A stretch of DNA of 64,000 nt, taken from contig JAXGGA010001142.1 of NCBI GenBank assembly GCA_038373865.1, positions 1-64,000 on the forward strand, given 5' to 3'. The position numbers were made by a program, and so were the translations under genes. The stretch comes from Uloborus plumipes. Lineage: Eukaryota > Arthropoda > Arachnida > Araneae > Uloboridae. The notes under the pieces were generated by a model, which did not search any database, had not been told where the DNA came from, and saw nothing but the letters and a program-made list of their open reading frames with translations. Shown here one piece after another: positions 34,542 through 47,019 of this stretch. Within the stretch, counting starts at the first letter, position 1. Each line of letters opens with the position of its first letter.

Positions 34542-36437
34542 CATAGGCGTAACTACTCGTTGGTTTCAGGGGGGGGGGGTTATGTTCAAAGTCGTCACGA
34601 GTTTAAAAAAACGGCGGCGGGGGGGGGGGGAGTGGCAACCCCTTTTTTTTCACACTTTGTATGTATGTATGTGTTGATATATGTATATGGGTGATTCTAC
34701 AAATACGGGAATATTTCTAACATGTAGATTTCAAAAAATTAATTTAAAATTAAAAATCAGAAAAAAATCAGCAAAGCACTTGATAAGTTACATAAGTAAA
34801 ATAGAATATCAGCAGAGCTTAAATGTTTGTATTTTATTGTATTTTTGGATTTTTATTTTTTGAAGGTATATGTGAATGATAAAAAGGACATGTGGATGAC
34901 ACAATGGGTATGTGAATAACACAGGAAATATGTGAATAACACAAACACAATAGGTATATTAATGAAATTTTTTAACCAGTAAACTGTTAGACATAATTTT
35001 TAAACATTGTACTGTCATAGTTTGGTTTTTGATTCATCCACGTGTCTTATATTGGAGCATGTGAATGACAATAGAAAAAGGGCATGTGAATGACAAAACA
35101 CAAGTAATTGTGTTCTCAAAAAGTCATATTTGAATATTTTTCGGCTTCACTTCGAATTAGAACCCACAAATGTAAGCCTTAGGATTATTCATTATCAAAA
35201 TTTATTTACATGTACATTTTGCATGCATTCTGTGGGGCATGTTAATGACAAAGATAAAAAACACTTGCCTTGAAAGTTGAGTTTAGGTTGCTTTTTATCG
35301 AAAAGTAATTGCAGAACAGCAAAATTAATTCTCAACCAGGAATAACAAAGTTCCATGCTTTATTTTAAGATGTGTTGCCAGATTTTGAAATAAAACATTT
35401 CAGAGAAAAATATCTGTACTTTTTAGATATGTGGATGACTGATAATCGCTGGGACAGAGTTTAGACTAACTTTTAGAGATATTATTTTCATATTATTTTG
35501 CTTTTTTTGCGATTTACATCTTGCACACATTCATATTTATAAATAAAAAACTCGAGAAAAAAAAAATCACTTATTTTTTTTTAAATCTATATTCTATTGA
35601 TTGTGAAAATTGCACCTATGGGACAGGGCATGTGGATGACATTTCAATCTAATATCTTTTTTTTTTAAATGAATGATAATTAAATATTGACATTGTTGAT
35701 AACGGAAATTATAGAACAAAAGACGCATAAAAATATTCCCAAAATAGTTTTTTATTAAATTAAAAACAAAAAGAGCAATCAGTATGGAACATAAATTTGC
35801 CCATTTTTGTAGAATCACCTATATAGTACGCACTTGAAAATGCGTACTTCCAAAATTCGAAAAACCGGACAGCTTTTTCAAGAGTAACAACCTCTGACAC
35901 TAGAATTGCGCTGTCGTTTTAAGAAATATTACTGCAGAAAAATGGAAGGGGGTCCGGGGTTCGCCCCCGGAAATTTTCATAAATTATACCTCTAAAAACT
36001 CCATTTTAGACTATCTTGGTGATGTTCGAGGAGAGGATGTTCGATCTCTTCCTCAGTCAGTAAAACATGACTGCCGGCCATTTTTAATAATGTGAAAGAA
36101 AATGAAAGGATACAGAAATTTTTCCAAGCGATTTTTTCGAAATTTAATTTCCAAAAACGCAATTTCAGACGCATTTCGATCATAATGGGGGTTTGGATGC
36201 CTACCACCGGAAATTTTTGACATTTATTTCCTAAAAAAGCCAGTCCTTAATGGTTCTGGGAAGGCGAGGGGGGTGGTAATGAAGTCTGTAACACTATGAT
36301 ATTCGCGGGAGAATCGTACCTTTTCATTCTAGTAGTTTTTATATTTTTTCATCTTATTTTTGCATTTTCTGGACCAACGTTTTTTTTTTTGGGGGGGGGG
36401 GGTTCTCCCCAAAACACCCCCCATACTTACGCCACTG
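34542..36437. mobile_element. hAT-like element with CANNGGCGTAA ends
   Basis: CATAGGCGTAACTAC and, reversed, CAGTGGCGTAAGTATGG are bounded by CATTCATT at 34534-34541 and 36438-36445, a perfect octamer. The surrounding DNA is CATT-rich, so chance is possible. G-rich tracts follow both ends, and a GGGTCCGGGGTTCGCCCCCGG-type hairpin lies near 35950. It hosts the element at 34688-35821. No transposase is seen. Confidence 0.65.
34688..35821. mobile_element. Non-autonomous TGGGTGATTCT element with repeated CATGTGAATGACA motif
   Basis: TGGGTGATTCTACAAATACG and, reversed, TAGGTGATTCTACAAAAATG are flanked by TA. Inside, nine plus-strand variants of CATGT(G)(A/G)ATGAC occur near 34869, 34888, 34909, 34928, 35055, 35083, 35237, 35429 and 35626. 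No coding capacity is seen. The ends match those of 9925-19158. Confidence 0.75.
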
Positions 36438-36565
36438 CATTCATTCATTTATTTTTCATTCACTGCTTTATTCCACTATTTTATTTTTTATCGCACATGA
36501 AATAATTTTTTTGTGGTTATTGCTTTATTATTCATTAATTTATTCTTTCATTCGTTTATTTACAC

Positions 36566-37665
36566 TAGGGATGCACCGATAAGCAAATTGGCATATTACC
36601 GATTACAGATTAATCGTTTCTTGATAATCGGGCGATTTATCGGATGAGCCGATTAATGATCAGGATAATTTTTTTTAGTATTTTTAGCAGTTTTTTTTTA
36701 AATTCTTTTGCAATCCCATTTTAGAAATAGTTACTGATTAATTTCTCTGAGCGAAGTTTTTTTATCCTAATTTCCACAAAGTAATTTCAAAATTTTAATC
36801 CAATTTCTTTGAAATGTGATAATTATTTCATCTAGACATAATAATTTAAAGGAAAAAAAAATAAAAAGCACATTATTTAGGGGTGGCTTTAATTAAAAAA
36901 AATAATTTTTGTAGTAGCTTTTTAATTTAAGACTTTTAATCTTCATGAAAATGGAAGGTTACCTAAAAAAAACTACGCTAAGAAGAGAAGTATCTACTCA
37001 TGAAAAATGTTGCAACATTGTTTATATGTGTATATTTATTCAAAATAGAAAAATTAATTAAAAAAAACTAAGATCAACAGTCAGGATGTGTTTTTTTATT
37101 TCATTCTTTAAATTGTTATTTTTTTTTTTAACTTCACTTTCGTACAACGTGTTATACTTATGTTTGCAGAAAATTATTTACTTTTGTTAAAAAATTTATT
37201 CATCGTAGTTTCTTGCTCAAGGTATACTTTAAGTAAATGTATTTGAGGCATATTTATTCTCAGCTGATCGGGGAATTCTGTTGATTATAAATAAAATGAA
37301 AATACTCATGCTTTCACATTCTAATATAAAAGTTCAGGAATTTAATTGTTCCTAACAGTCTCTAATAAACATCAGCTGTGAGAGTTATATTTAAAAAATC
37401 CATTCAGTTTTACACACTGAATGAATTATTTGTTTTGTTTTTACTCTATGCACTGCAAACTACATGTTATAGTATAAATAACTGCAGAAAAATGCATTTA
37501 TTTACTATTAGTAAAATTATCCATCATAGTTTCTTGTTGAAAATATAGTTTAAAAGTTAATATTAAAAAATATTTTCCGCCGATTAATCGGAATTTTTTT
37601 TGCCGATTATTAATAATCGGCCACTGCCGATTAATCGGTATTGCCAAGTAATCGGTGCATCCCTA
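36566..37665 (-). mobile_element. hAT-like element, TAGGGATGCACCGA family, full copy
   Basis: TAGGGATGCACCGATAAGC and ATCGGTGCATCCCTA termini are flanked by atttacac (36558-36565) and atttatac (37666-37673), 7 of 8 matching. Subterminal CGATTAATCGG motifs are dense at both ends. Orientation is opposite to 25573-26367 and 43750-44690. No transposase. Confidence 0.85.
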
Positions 37666-38527
37666 ATTTATACATTTAATTGATAAAAAAATTGTTAATA
37701 AAACAGAAAATATTTCATAAACACGTGGAATTCGCAGAATCCGGTTCAATATATTACCTAATCTTCACTGACCAACAATTTAGTAAATAATATTATTCTA
37801 AAACAAGTTTTATCTGTACTTCAAGAAGAACGTTGTTCTTTTAAAATTTATTCTTAAACTGGGGGGGGGGGGTCTGTTTCCATAGAGCAGGTCTTAATTA
37901 AATGTTAACGTTTGTGACGTCACACTGTTTACAATATGTCGACGAAGAATATTTAAAGCAGTAACATTTCTAAGTATTGCAAGTGAATGAGGTTTCAAAT
38001 TGTGTTTGAAAGTAATTTATTTTTAAAGCAGTAAAAATGTTCTTATGTAGCACAGGTACATATTATTGAGTTTTTAAAAGCATTAAGGAGGTAAACTACT
38101 GGAGAATTAAACAAGTAAAAAAGCTCGTTAGTAACATACACAGTAAAACGTCGCTTATAATTCTCTCAGTTATACTTCTTTTATCGTTTTACGTCATTTT
38201 TTTTAAGCCCCAAGTCATTTTTATTCATTTTGATGTGGAACTGCATTGTTTATGCTTCGCGAAATATCGGTAAATGTAGTTATCCCTCTTTAAAATTAAA
38301 AAAAAAAAAATACTGTCTTTGTAACTTTCTCAGTGTTTCTTGGCAAAGAAATTATGTCAGGTATGAGATGTCAAATAAAAATGGGAGAGGTTGGAGAAGC
38401 TTATTTTCTTGGCCAAAGCAAAAAAAACTATTTAAAAAAAAAAGAATTTAATTCGATTTCTAATGCTATCATCACAGCACAAAATCAATCAGCACGTCAA
38501 ACGACTATATATATATTTTTTTAATTG
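37666..38527. other. Sequence with G run and a possible pogo-like end, no gene
   Basis: There is a G run at 37861-37872. CAGTAAAACGTCGCTTATAA near 38140 resembles a Tigger-type terminus without a partner. TGACGTCA-like palindromes occur near 37915. Confidence 0.35.
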
Positions 38528-38701
38528 CAGTTAAGCCCGCTTATTAGAATATCGGTTAAAAGAATATCCCGCGTAATACGATACATTTTTCATGCACCAA
38601 ACCGTTGAAATGTATTATTTTGACCCCGGATTAAGGAATATCCCAGTTGTTAAAATATTTTTTCTTGGCAAAATGGTTACTCCAATAAGCGGGCTCGGCT
38701 G
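38528..38701. mobile_element. Tigger/pogo-like MITE (CAGTTAAGCCCGCTTATT end)
   Basis: CAGTTAAGCCCGCTTATTAG and, reversed, CAGCCGAGCCCGCTTATTGG bound 174 bases, with a central AATATCCC repeat. The CAG start and TTA-rich core are usual for pogo-type MITEs. Confidence 0.6.
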
Positions 38702-39636
38702 TATGTACATGTATGTAGAGTTGAGCATATTAGTGACCTAGTTACATTAATAGCTAGAGATATGCTAAATATAAGAATTGAAAATATAATACGATAAACG
38801 TTTGGTTTATTTCACATAAAAAATTTTACTCACATGTCTTGAGTATAAAACTGTTGCAGATTAGTTTATATTAGTAACATAAAGAGCTATATTAGAACAA
38901 TTTAACTATGTATTTTCCCTAAAATTGAACAAAAGTGGTTTGAATTGTAAAAGTCAAAGTAATTCGTCAACGTTTCGATTGTACGTTGTTTTCATTTTAT
39001 TACGTTTCACGTCAGTGCAGAAGTAAGAACAAGGGGTTACTCTAGTGCATCGCAGCATTTTCGTGACGCTGAGCGGATAAATTAGGTCTTAAGATACATT
39101 GTACAAGAAATCGTAACTTTTAAGCAGTCTCTACAGCAAACGAAATAAATGTCAAGCATAATTCTTTAAACAGAATGCATTTAATAGAGATGAAATTTAA
39201 TGCGGTGGAGGCGACGCCTCATAACCATCGCAGATGTTTTTCGAAAAATATAGCTGTTAAAACTAATGGGCTCATAAAATATCCCAAAAGGATTTTGCCG
39301 GAAAACATTTTTTCTGAAGCTACAGTCGATTAAACGTCTGCACAAATCAGTCATTTTTAAGAAAAAAATAAACAGCTAACCACTTGGTTCAAAATGGACA
39401 CAATTTCCACAGTATTCATCCCGTTCGAATTATTTTTTCCTGCAAATAAATAAGGACCTATGTATCATTTACACACCATTTTCAAAAATTTAGTTGGGCT
39501 TATTCCTAAGGAAAAAGGTTTTGTGGTGAAAAATTAAATATTTACAGATTTTTTTTTTCATACGAAAAACTTTTTTTTTTACTGAACAAGGATAGTAATC
39601 TAATGCCGTTATACGTATGTTTCAGAGTATATTTTA
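38702..39636. other. AT-rich sequence, nothing recognised
   Basis: No coding region or terminal repeats were recognised. There are short T runs near 39550 and 39570. Confidence 0.4.
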
Positions 39637-39888
39637 CACTGTAAAAAAAGAACGTTGTTTTTACAATATAGTACAGATAATTTTATAGTAATACACTGTA
39701 AAAATGGCTAATTTTACATTAATTAACTCTGTGATATTGCTAATTTTACAGTACTAAACTAAAATAGCAATTTTACAGTGATAAACTGTAAAATTGCTAA
39801 TTTTACAGTTTATTACAGCATTTTACAGTTTTGAACTGGAACTGCTGCCAGTATTATACTGTAAAAACAACAGTTCATTTTTTGCAGT
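39637..39888 (+). mobile_element. Mariner-type MITE of TTTACAGT units, copy 2
   Basis: CACTGTAAAAAAAGAACG and TTCATTTTTTGCAGTG are flanked by TA at 39635-39636 and 39889-39890. The interior is a chain of TTTTACAGT/ACTGTAAAA half-sites about 25-35 bases apart. It is inverted relative to 19258-19502. Confidence 0.8.
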
Positions 39889-40407
39889 GTATTGTATTTT
39901 ATTGTACGCAATGTTTAGATGCAGACAGTTTTGGAAATACCGTTTAAAATTAAAAAAAAAAATCATGACTTTGTGTAGTAATGTTTGAACTAAAATCATT
40001 TTAAAAGCATTTTATTTGTTTCTAATCTAAAATTGATCTCTATTTTTTTGCTAACAATTCAACTATATATTGTCCCACATTAATTAACAATTATTTTTAA
40101 TGTCGCTTATTTTTAGAGCAGAATAATTTCAGTTTGTATTTTCTTGCAAAAGATAAAAAAAAAAAAAACACATAAATACACATAGCATGAGATTATAACA
40201 CACCTTATATGGGACGCAAGCCTTGATCCATAACTAGTGCCCGTGATTAATTAAGATTCATAACTCAGGACATTACACCTGCCAGTCAAAAAGATAACCT
40301 CAAAATGACATGATTATCGTAATCATCCACACTATATGTTTAAATCAAGAAATGTTATGAATACCGAAATTAAACAGTGCTTATGGTTTTATCTGTATAT
40401 TTTTAGC

Positions 40408-40620
40408 AGAGGTTCCCAACTAGGGAAGAAATGGTCCTGGAAGGTGTTCTTGTGGTATGGTGGGGTTTTCGTGATTGCTGGAACTTTCCTGTCTGTTTCA
40501 TACTGCAGATTTTTTACCCTTCCATATTGATTAGAAGCTCAAATGAAATCGAACTAACTAGTGATAATATGCTCTGAATCAGTGATTCTCCAACGGGGGT
40601 AAGTGACAATCAATGCGGTG
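40408..40620 (+). repeat. Two tandem hAT-like left ends
   Basis: CAGAGGTTCCCAACTAGG at 40408 and CAGTGATTCTCCAACGGGGG at 40581 both resemble the common hAT start CAGTGGTTCTCAAC. They lie in the same orientation, with no matching right ends seen. Confidence 0.3.
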
Positions 40621-40974
40621 TAAGCAGGTAAATACCAAACAGTGTATTAAGTTAAATTGATGACGGTATAATTTAATCAAGCGATTGTATGAACATTATC
40701 GAGTGATCTGCCCTTGAAACAAAAGTATTTCGCTGCTTTGTTAATTTCTGGACTGGTGTTGAAAAAGAACACGGAATACCATCAGCAGGTAGTACATTTT
40801 GGGGATTACAACAACTTATTTTCTCGGTAACAGAGTATCGAATTTACCTTATCATATGAGCAAGGATTGAAAAAATCTTAATGTTGAGAAAGATTTGTGG
40901 ATATATTAAATTAAGCTGGAATCAAAAACTGATGAACTTGAAAAGAAATAAGTAGTCCAGTCATGTTAGACATT

Positions 40975-43623
40975 AAAATCGCAAATTGCGATGTAGTTCT
41001 GAATTTTTAAAATGTTATTTGAGTGATTTAGGGCAGTTTAAATCAAAGTTTGCACCTTTCTAAAACCTGTGCTTGCAGCGAAACTCGCGAAAAACTGCGA
41101 AATGTTCGGACTTTGTTCAGTTTTAACTGCTAAACTATTTAACTTTTGATTACACATGTCGATACCCATGTTAAAGATCATCAAATTGTCAACAATTTAA
41201 GCCCAAATGACTCTTTGTGGGACAAATAGTTTAAGAGATATCGTGCTTCAAAAAATGTGATTTTTTTGCGAAAAGTGAAAAAAATTTCCTTTTATCATAT
41301 TTTAGACCAAATATCGACATAAATTCCCATTCTACAGGACAAAAAATCGACATAAAATTACAGTACATTTAATCATCTTTCATTTAAGCCCAAACAGAAG
41401 TTTGTAAGTTTAATATTTCATTTACAATCGCGAAAAAACAAGTATTTGAAAATTTTAAATTTTTTGAGAAATGAGAAAAACTGTTTTCTAACAAGAATGG
41501 GAGGGCACTGGACAATAAAAAAATGCACAGCATGGTATAAAAAGAGTAGCACTGTATTAAAATATTATTCTAAAAATTAAAAGGAAAACTTCGCAGGTCA
41601 TTTTCGCTCATTTTTTGCTATTTTTATGATGATTCTTGTTGTCTCTGGTTTTATTCCCACTTTATAACTCCTAAACTATACAACTTTAGATGATACATGT
41701 GCTTGCATACCCATTTTGAAGAACAATAAATTTTCAACAATTTAAAATTAAGTGGTGTTCATTGGGACGAATAGTCTAGGAGAAATCGTACTTCAACAAT
41801 TTTGTTAGTTTTGCGAAAAATTAAAAAAATATACTTCGATCATATTTTGGACCAAATATTGACATTAATTCCTATTTTACAGGACAAAAAATGGATATGC
41901 AATCACAGTGCATCTAATTAGTTTTCTTTAAGGCCTAAAAAGAAGTCTGTAGTTTTAATATTTCAGTTACAATTGCAAAAAAAGAAATATTTGAAAATTT
42001 AAATTTTTTTGAGAAATGAGAAAAAATGTTTTCTAATAAGAATAGGAGAGCACTGGACAGCAGAAAAAAGCATAGAATGGTACAAAAAAGGTAAGACTAC
42101 TCAAAAATATCAGTTTCATAATTTAAAAAAACCTCACAGGTTAATTTAGCTGAACGTTTTTCTTCTTTATTTTTTTAAGGGTCTTTATTGGCTGTGGTCT
42201 TATCCCGAATATGCAGAAAAGGAAGGTCTTTGTTCTGGCTTTAGATGTTCTTTTAAATTCGGAAAGAGTTGTTACAACGCCACTGCAATTCCAGTTGATG
42301 AAGATGAAGAAAAAACACGAACATCTTGAGACAGAACAAAGACAATCTTCTTTTTCTGCAACTTTGTTGTCTGTGATGGTCTTATCCTGAAGCTGTTAAC
42401 CTGAAAAACATTGAGCTAAATTAACCTGTGAGGTTTTTTTAAATTATGAAAATAATATTTTTCAGTAGTCTTACCCTTTTTGTATCATTCTATGCTCTTT
42501 TCTGTTGTCCAGTGCCCTCCTATTCTTATTAGAAAACAATTTTTCTCATTTCATAAAAAAAAATTTAAATATTCAAATATTTCTTTTTTTGCGATTGTAA
42601 CTGAAATATTAAAACTACAGACTTATTTTTAGGCATTAAAGAAAACTAATTAGATGCACTATGATTACATATCCATTTTTTGTCCTATAGAATAGGAATT
42701 TGTCAATATTTGTTCTAAAATATGATCAAAGCATATATGTTTCATTTTTCGCAGAAATCACAAAATTGTTGAATTACGATATCTCCTAAACTAAAAAAAA
42801 ATCGTACTACACAAACACCACTTGATTTTAAATAGTTAAAAATTTAGTGTTCTTCAAAATGGGTATCCATATGTATCATCAAAAGTTGCATAGTTTAGGA
42901 GTTATAAAGGAAAGACCGAAAAAATTGGGAATAAGCCCAGAGCCAACAAGCATCATCATAAAAATAGCAAAAAATGAACGAAAATGACCTGTGAAGTTTT
43001 TCTTTTAATTTTTAAAATAATATTTTAATACAGTGATACCCTTTTTATACCATGGTTTGCATTTTTTTTATTGTCCAGTGCCCTCTTATACTTGTTAGAA
43101 AACGATTTTTCTCATTTCTCAAAAAAATTAAAATTATCGAATACTTGTTTTATTGCGATTATAAATGAAATATTAAACTTACAGGCTTCTGGTTGGGCAT
43201 AAATGAAAGATTAATAAATGTACTGTGATGTTATGTTGATTTTTTGTCCTGTAGAATAGGAATTTATGTCGATATTTGGTCCAAAATATGACCGAAGCAA
43301 AATTTTTTCACTTTTCGCAAAAAATTACCAATTTTCGAAGTACGATATCTCCTAAACTATTTGTCCTACAAAGCGTCATTTTAGCTTAAATTGTTGAAAA
43401 TTTAGTGATCTTTAAAATGGGAATCCTTATGTGCAATCAAAAATGCATAGTTTAGGAGTTATAAAGGAAAAACTGAAAAAAAATCCGAAAATTTCACAGT
43501 TTTTCGCAAATTTCACAGCGGGCACAGGTTTTAGAAAGGTGCAAACTTAGATTTACACTACCCTAAGTGACCCAAAGAAGATATTAAAAATTCAGAACTA
43601 CATCGCGATTTGCGATTTTAGCT
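40975..43623. repeat. Foldback element with duplicated blocks inside each arm, 2.65 kb
   Basis: AAATCGCAAATTGCGATGTA at the left is mirrored at the right, where ATCGCGATTTGCGATTTT ends near 43620. Arms extend to a loop of about 100 bases near 42236-42333. Within each arm a block of about 540 bases is repeated in tandem, for example GAGGGCACTGGACA at 41502 and GAGAGCACTGGACA near 42046. So there are four diverged copies of one block. No coding capacity is seen. Confidence 0.85.
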
Positions 43624-43749
43624 CTTTTTTTTTTCTTTGTACAATTTGACAGGCCAGCGTTTCTACTAATTACCTTTCTGAAACTTTGCTTCCAATAGTA
43701 AGTCTGATTACTAAACATTTTGTATTCAAACGTGCAATTTTGTCTTAAG

Positions 43750-44690
43750 TAGGGATGCACCGATTAATCAGCCATAATCGGCCACTTTGTCGATTATTAA
43801 TAATCGGCAAAATCGGGCCTATTAATCGGCAGAAAAAATATTTTTCAAATATTATTCTGTGAAGTATATCTTCACTAAGAAAGTACGATGAATAATTTTA
43901 TTAATAGTAATAATAATCCTCACAGTTGATATTAAGTTCTTTTGTTTAATTAATTCTCCAACTTTGAATAAATATACATAGACAATGTTGCAACATTTTT
44001 CATGTAACGATAGTTTTCTCCTTACCACAGTGCTTTTAGATAATCTCTATTTTTAAAAGAATAAAAGTACTGAGTTAAATTGCTACTAATCATTAAAAAA
44101 TAAGAATTAATAGTACTCCTAAATTGGAGTTCTTACCACAAACACCCCCTCCCCACCCTTTTTTTATTATTTTTATGTCCAATTAACACAACTACTGTCT
44201 GTTTGCGTTTTGTGCGCCTGGCAGGCACAGACGCTTCCATCTGAAAAAGGGGGGATAGGTTAAGGATGCGCCACTTCCGGATGCCTTCAGCTTTTGTTCG
44301 CTTACTACTTCCTCGTTGCTTTTCCCCCTATTTCGAGAAAGTCCGAAGAGACTTGGCGCGTGCGCAGATACGGCGGAGGTCGCACGAAAAAATTTTAGAC
44401 AATAACAATGTGTTAATAATATTATTGACAATAATATAAAAATTGGCTCTAAGAAATTTGATAAAATATTAAAATTATTTTGTGAAAACTAGGAAAATGG
44501 AAAAATAATCTTCTCTTTTAGAAATAGATTACTTACTATTTCTAAACTTGGAATTGTATAAGAGAGAAAAAACAGTGATGGTGAAATTGGTAGTAGAAAA
44601 ACAATCATCCCTGTAATTAATCGGCATATTATCAACAGCCGATTAATCGGTAATAGGTAATCGGCCAATTTGCTTATCGGTGCATCCCTA
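43750..44690 (+). mobile_element. hAT-like element, TAGGGATGCACCGA family, full copy with insert
   Basis: TAGGGATGCACCGATTAATC and CTTATCGGTGCATCCCTA are flanked by gtcttaag (43742-43749) and gttttaag (44691-44698), 7 of 8. Compared with 25573-26367 it carries an extra GC-rich segment at about 44190-44395. Confidence 0.85.
44190..44395. repeat. GC-rich insert, part shared with 56640-56765
   Basis: It is absent from the sister hAT copy. The part from about 44300 (CCCCTATTT..AGA..GA.GCGTGCGCAGATACG..GGAGG) aligns with 56680-56765 (CCCCTATTTTGGTAAGATC, CTTGCGTAAATACGCGGAAG). It may be a short dispersed repeat of unknown class. Confidence 0.5.
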
Positions 44691-45429
44691 GTTTTAAGTT
44701 TAAATAATCTGTATGTAATTAAATAATTTATTTTTAAATATTTTTTGTTGTTTGTGTAAAGACATAGGAATCAAAGACATTTAAATTGTTGTTCCTGCAG
44801 GGTTCTGTTTACGAGAAAAAATATATTTTTTACTATGTTAGCATTTATGATGGCTCAAAATGCATGTCTTCCAGTTTTTCCCAACACGTTTCCCCTTGGA
44901 GATAGATTTTTTTTCTTATGATGGCAGTACGTGGGATGGTAAAGGTGAAGAACCCGTGCTCTAGATAAAGTCTTAATACATTTTTTACTATAAAGTAGGG
45001 TAGACTAAAAACAGATAAACACGAGAAAACGGTTTGATTCTATTTCTCTTCATCAAAGTTTCAATTCCGATTTTCCCTTTTCTTTTGCATATAATAGTAA
45101 TTTTTATTGAGATAAATTAACTACAGTTAATGATAAGCATGAAATAATGGTTTAATTCCATGTCTCTTCATCAAAGATTTAATTTTGATTGCTCCATCGG
45201 TTTCCTTTATCCTAGAAAATATAATCGGTGCTTAATGAGTTATAATTAATGAGAAGAAACAAGAAACAGTTTCAACGGAAACAAATCATTCCGATTTCTG
45301 CTGAAGTGAACGAGATCCAACCCTTGACTATCAGCTGCGTTAGAATTTGATTCTCGATTCCAAGAAAGAGTTGAGCATTGTTCCAGAGGAGAGGATCCTC
45401 TCTTCCCGCCTTAACGTGGCTTATTTAGT

Positions 45430-45815
45430 GCACGTGTGGGGAAACCAGCGAAAAGCATCTGGCTTTAAACAACCCGTGAAAACTGTCACTATCCACTAGC
45501 CAGAGTTTTCTGAAGGGATAATTTAAACCTGGAAAGAAGTCGGGGGGAGGGAGTCGGTTCTTTGAGCAGAAAACGAAGATTTGGGTGATTCGGGATGTCT
45601 GGGAAGCGCTAGATATCTTACTTCCTTTCTAGGTTTTAGCTCTGAGTGGGTAAATGAAATAAATATGGCTGGCACAAGTAGAGCCGCATGTGGGTGGAGT
45701 TTTTAGGGGACATTAGAAGTCGCGTGAGATAAATATAGAAGGAGGGAAGATCCTCTCGGCTGAAAGATTGCCGCGCTGGTCAGTCCAACTTTCTCCTTCC
45801 CCACGGCGGATCTAC
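45430..45815 (+). promoter_or_regulatory. Candidate core promoter with initiator
   Basis: A GC-richer island than its surroundings. A TCAGTC arthropod-type initiator lies at 45780-45785 (A at 45782), with a DPE-like GGATCT at +27, one base off the usual spacing. A TATA-like ATAAATATAG lies at 45729-45738, too far upstream (about 50 bases) to serve that start but suited to one near 45760. An E-box CACGTG lies at about 45431 and a CAGCTG at about 45332. No promoter assay data are available; this rests on motifs only. Confidence 0.4.
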
Positions 45816-45861
45816 TAAAGCCATCCAGGCGCGTTCGGATTTTTGCCTCTGTTTACTGAAG
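45782..45861 (+). other. Candidate non-coding first exon of a host gene
   Basis: The stretch from the initiator to 45861 contains no ATG and ends ACTGAAG, followed by the perfect donor GTAAGT at 45862. It fits a 5' untranslated exon spliced to the coding exon at 58489-58542, across about 12.6 kb of transposon-filled intron. The link between the two is inferred from strand, order and splice signals alone. Confidence 0.4.
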
Positions 45862-45988
45862 GTAAGTTTCATGAGGAGAAGATAATAACTTTCATTTCGG
45901 TAGTTTGACCAGTGAATGAACACTTGGAAATCCATAACAGTGACGTATCTAGGATGTTTCTTACGAGGAAGTTCGATCTTCAGACGTG

Positions 45989-46533
<545 letters not shown>

Positions 46534-47019
46534 TATTTAAGGTATACGTATGTCGGCGAGATTTTTTTTGTATGAAATGTGGGAGAAAACAGTGATGATC
46601 AACCTAATATTTCGTCAAGGAGGAGGTTTAACCACCAAACCCCTCCCTTGGATACGCCACTGATACATAGTATCGTTGAAAATAGAGGATTTCATATATG
46701 ACAGCTCGGTACCAGAAATAGTGCGACGCTGCGACGTACATCGCGTATTGAGAACTTCTACAAACTATTTTTTTAATTGGGAGAGAAAAACGAAAAACTG
46801 ACATATTTGAAGAGAAAACTCTTAAATTAAATCCCGCATTTTGTGGGATATGAAAGACAGATATCATGTCTTTGTATTAGCATATTATCTTGAAGCATTT
46901 TTCTGGGCAGATAATTTTACGATTGATCTCACGTTACTCGTAGTTAATCTTGCAGATTATATTTTAGTTTTGATCTGCTCCGCAGACTGCTAGAAAGAAT
47001 CTGCTTCTGTGCACGACAA

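Noticed and set aside
44192..44431. 79-codon minus frame in GC-rich DNA
   Set aside because: It coincides with an insert in a hAT-like element and with a dispersed repeat; no protein family recognised.
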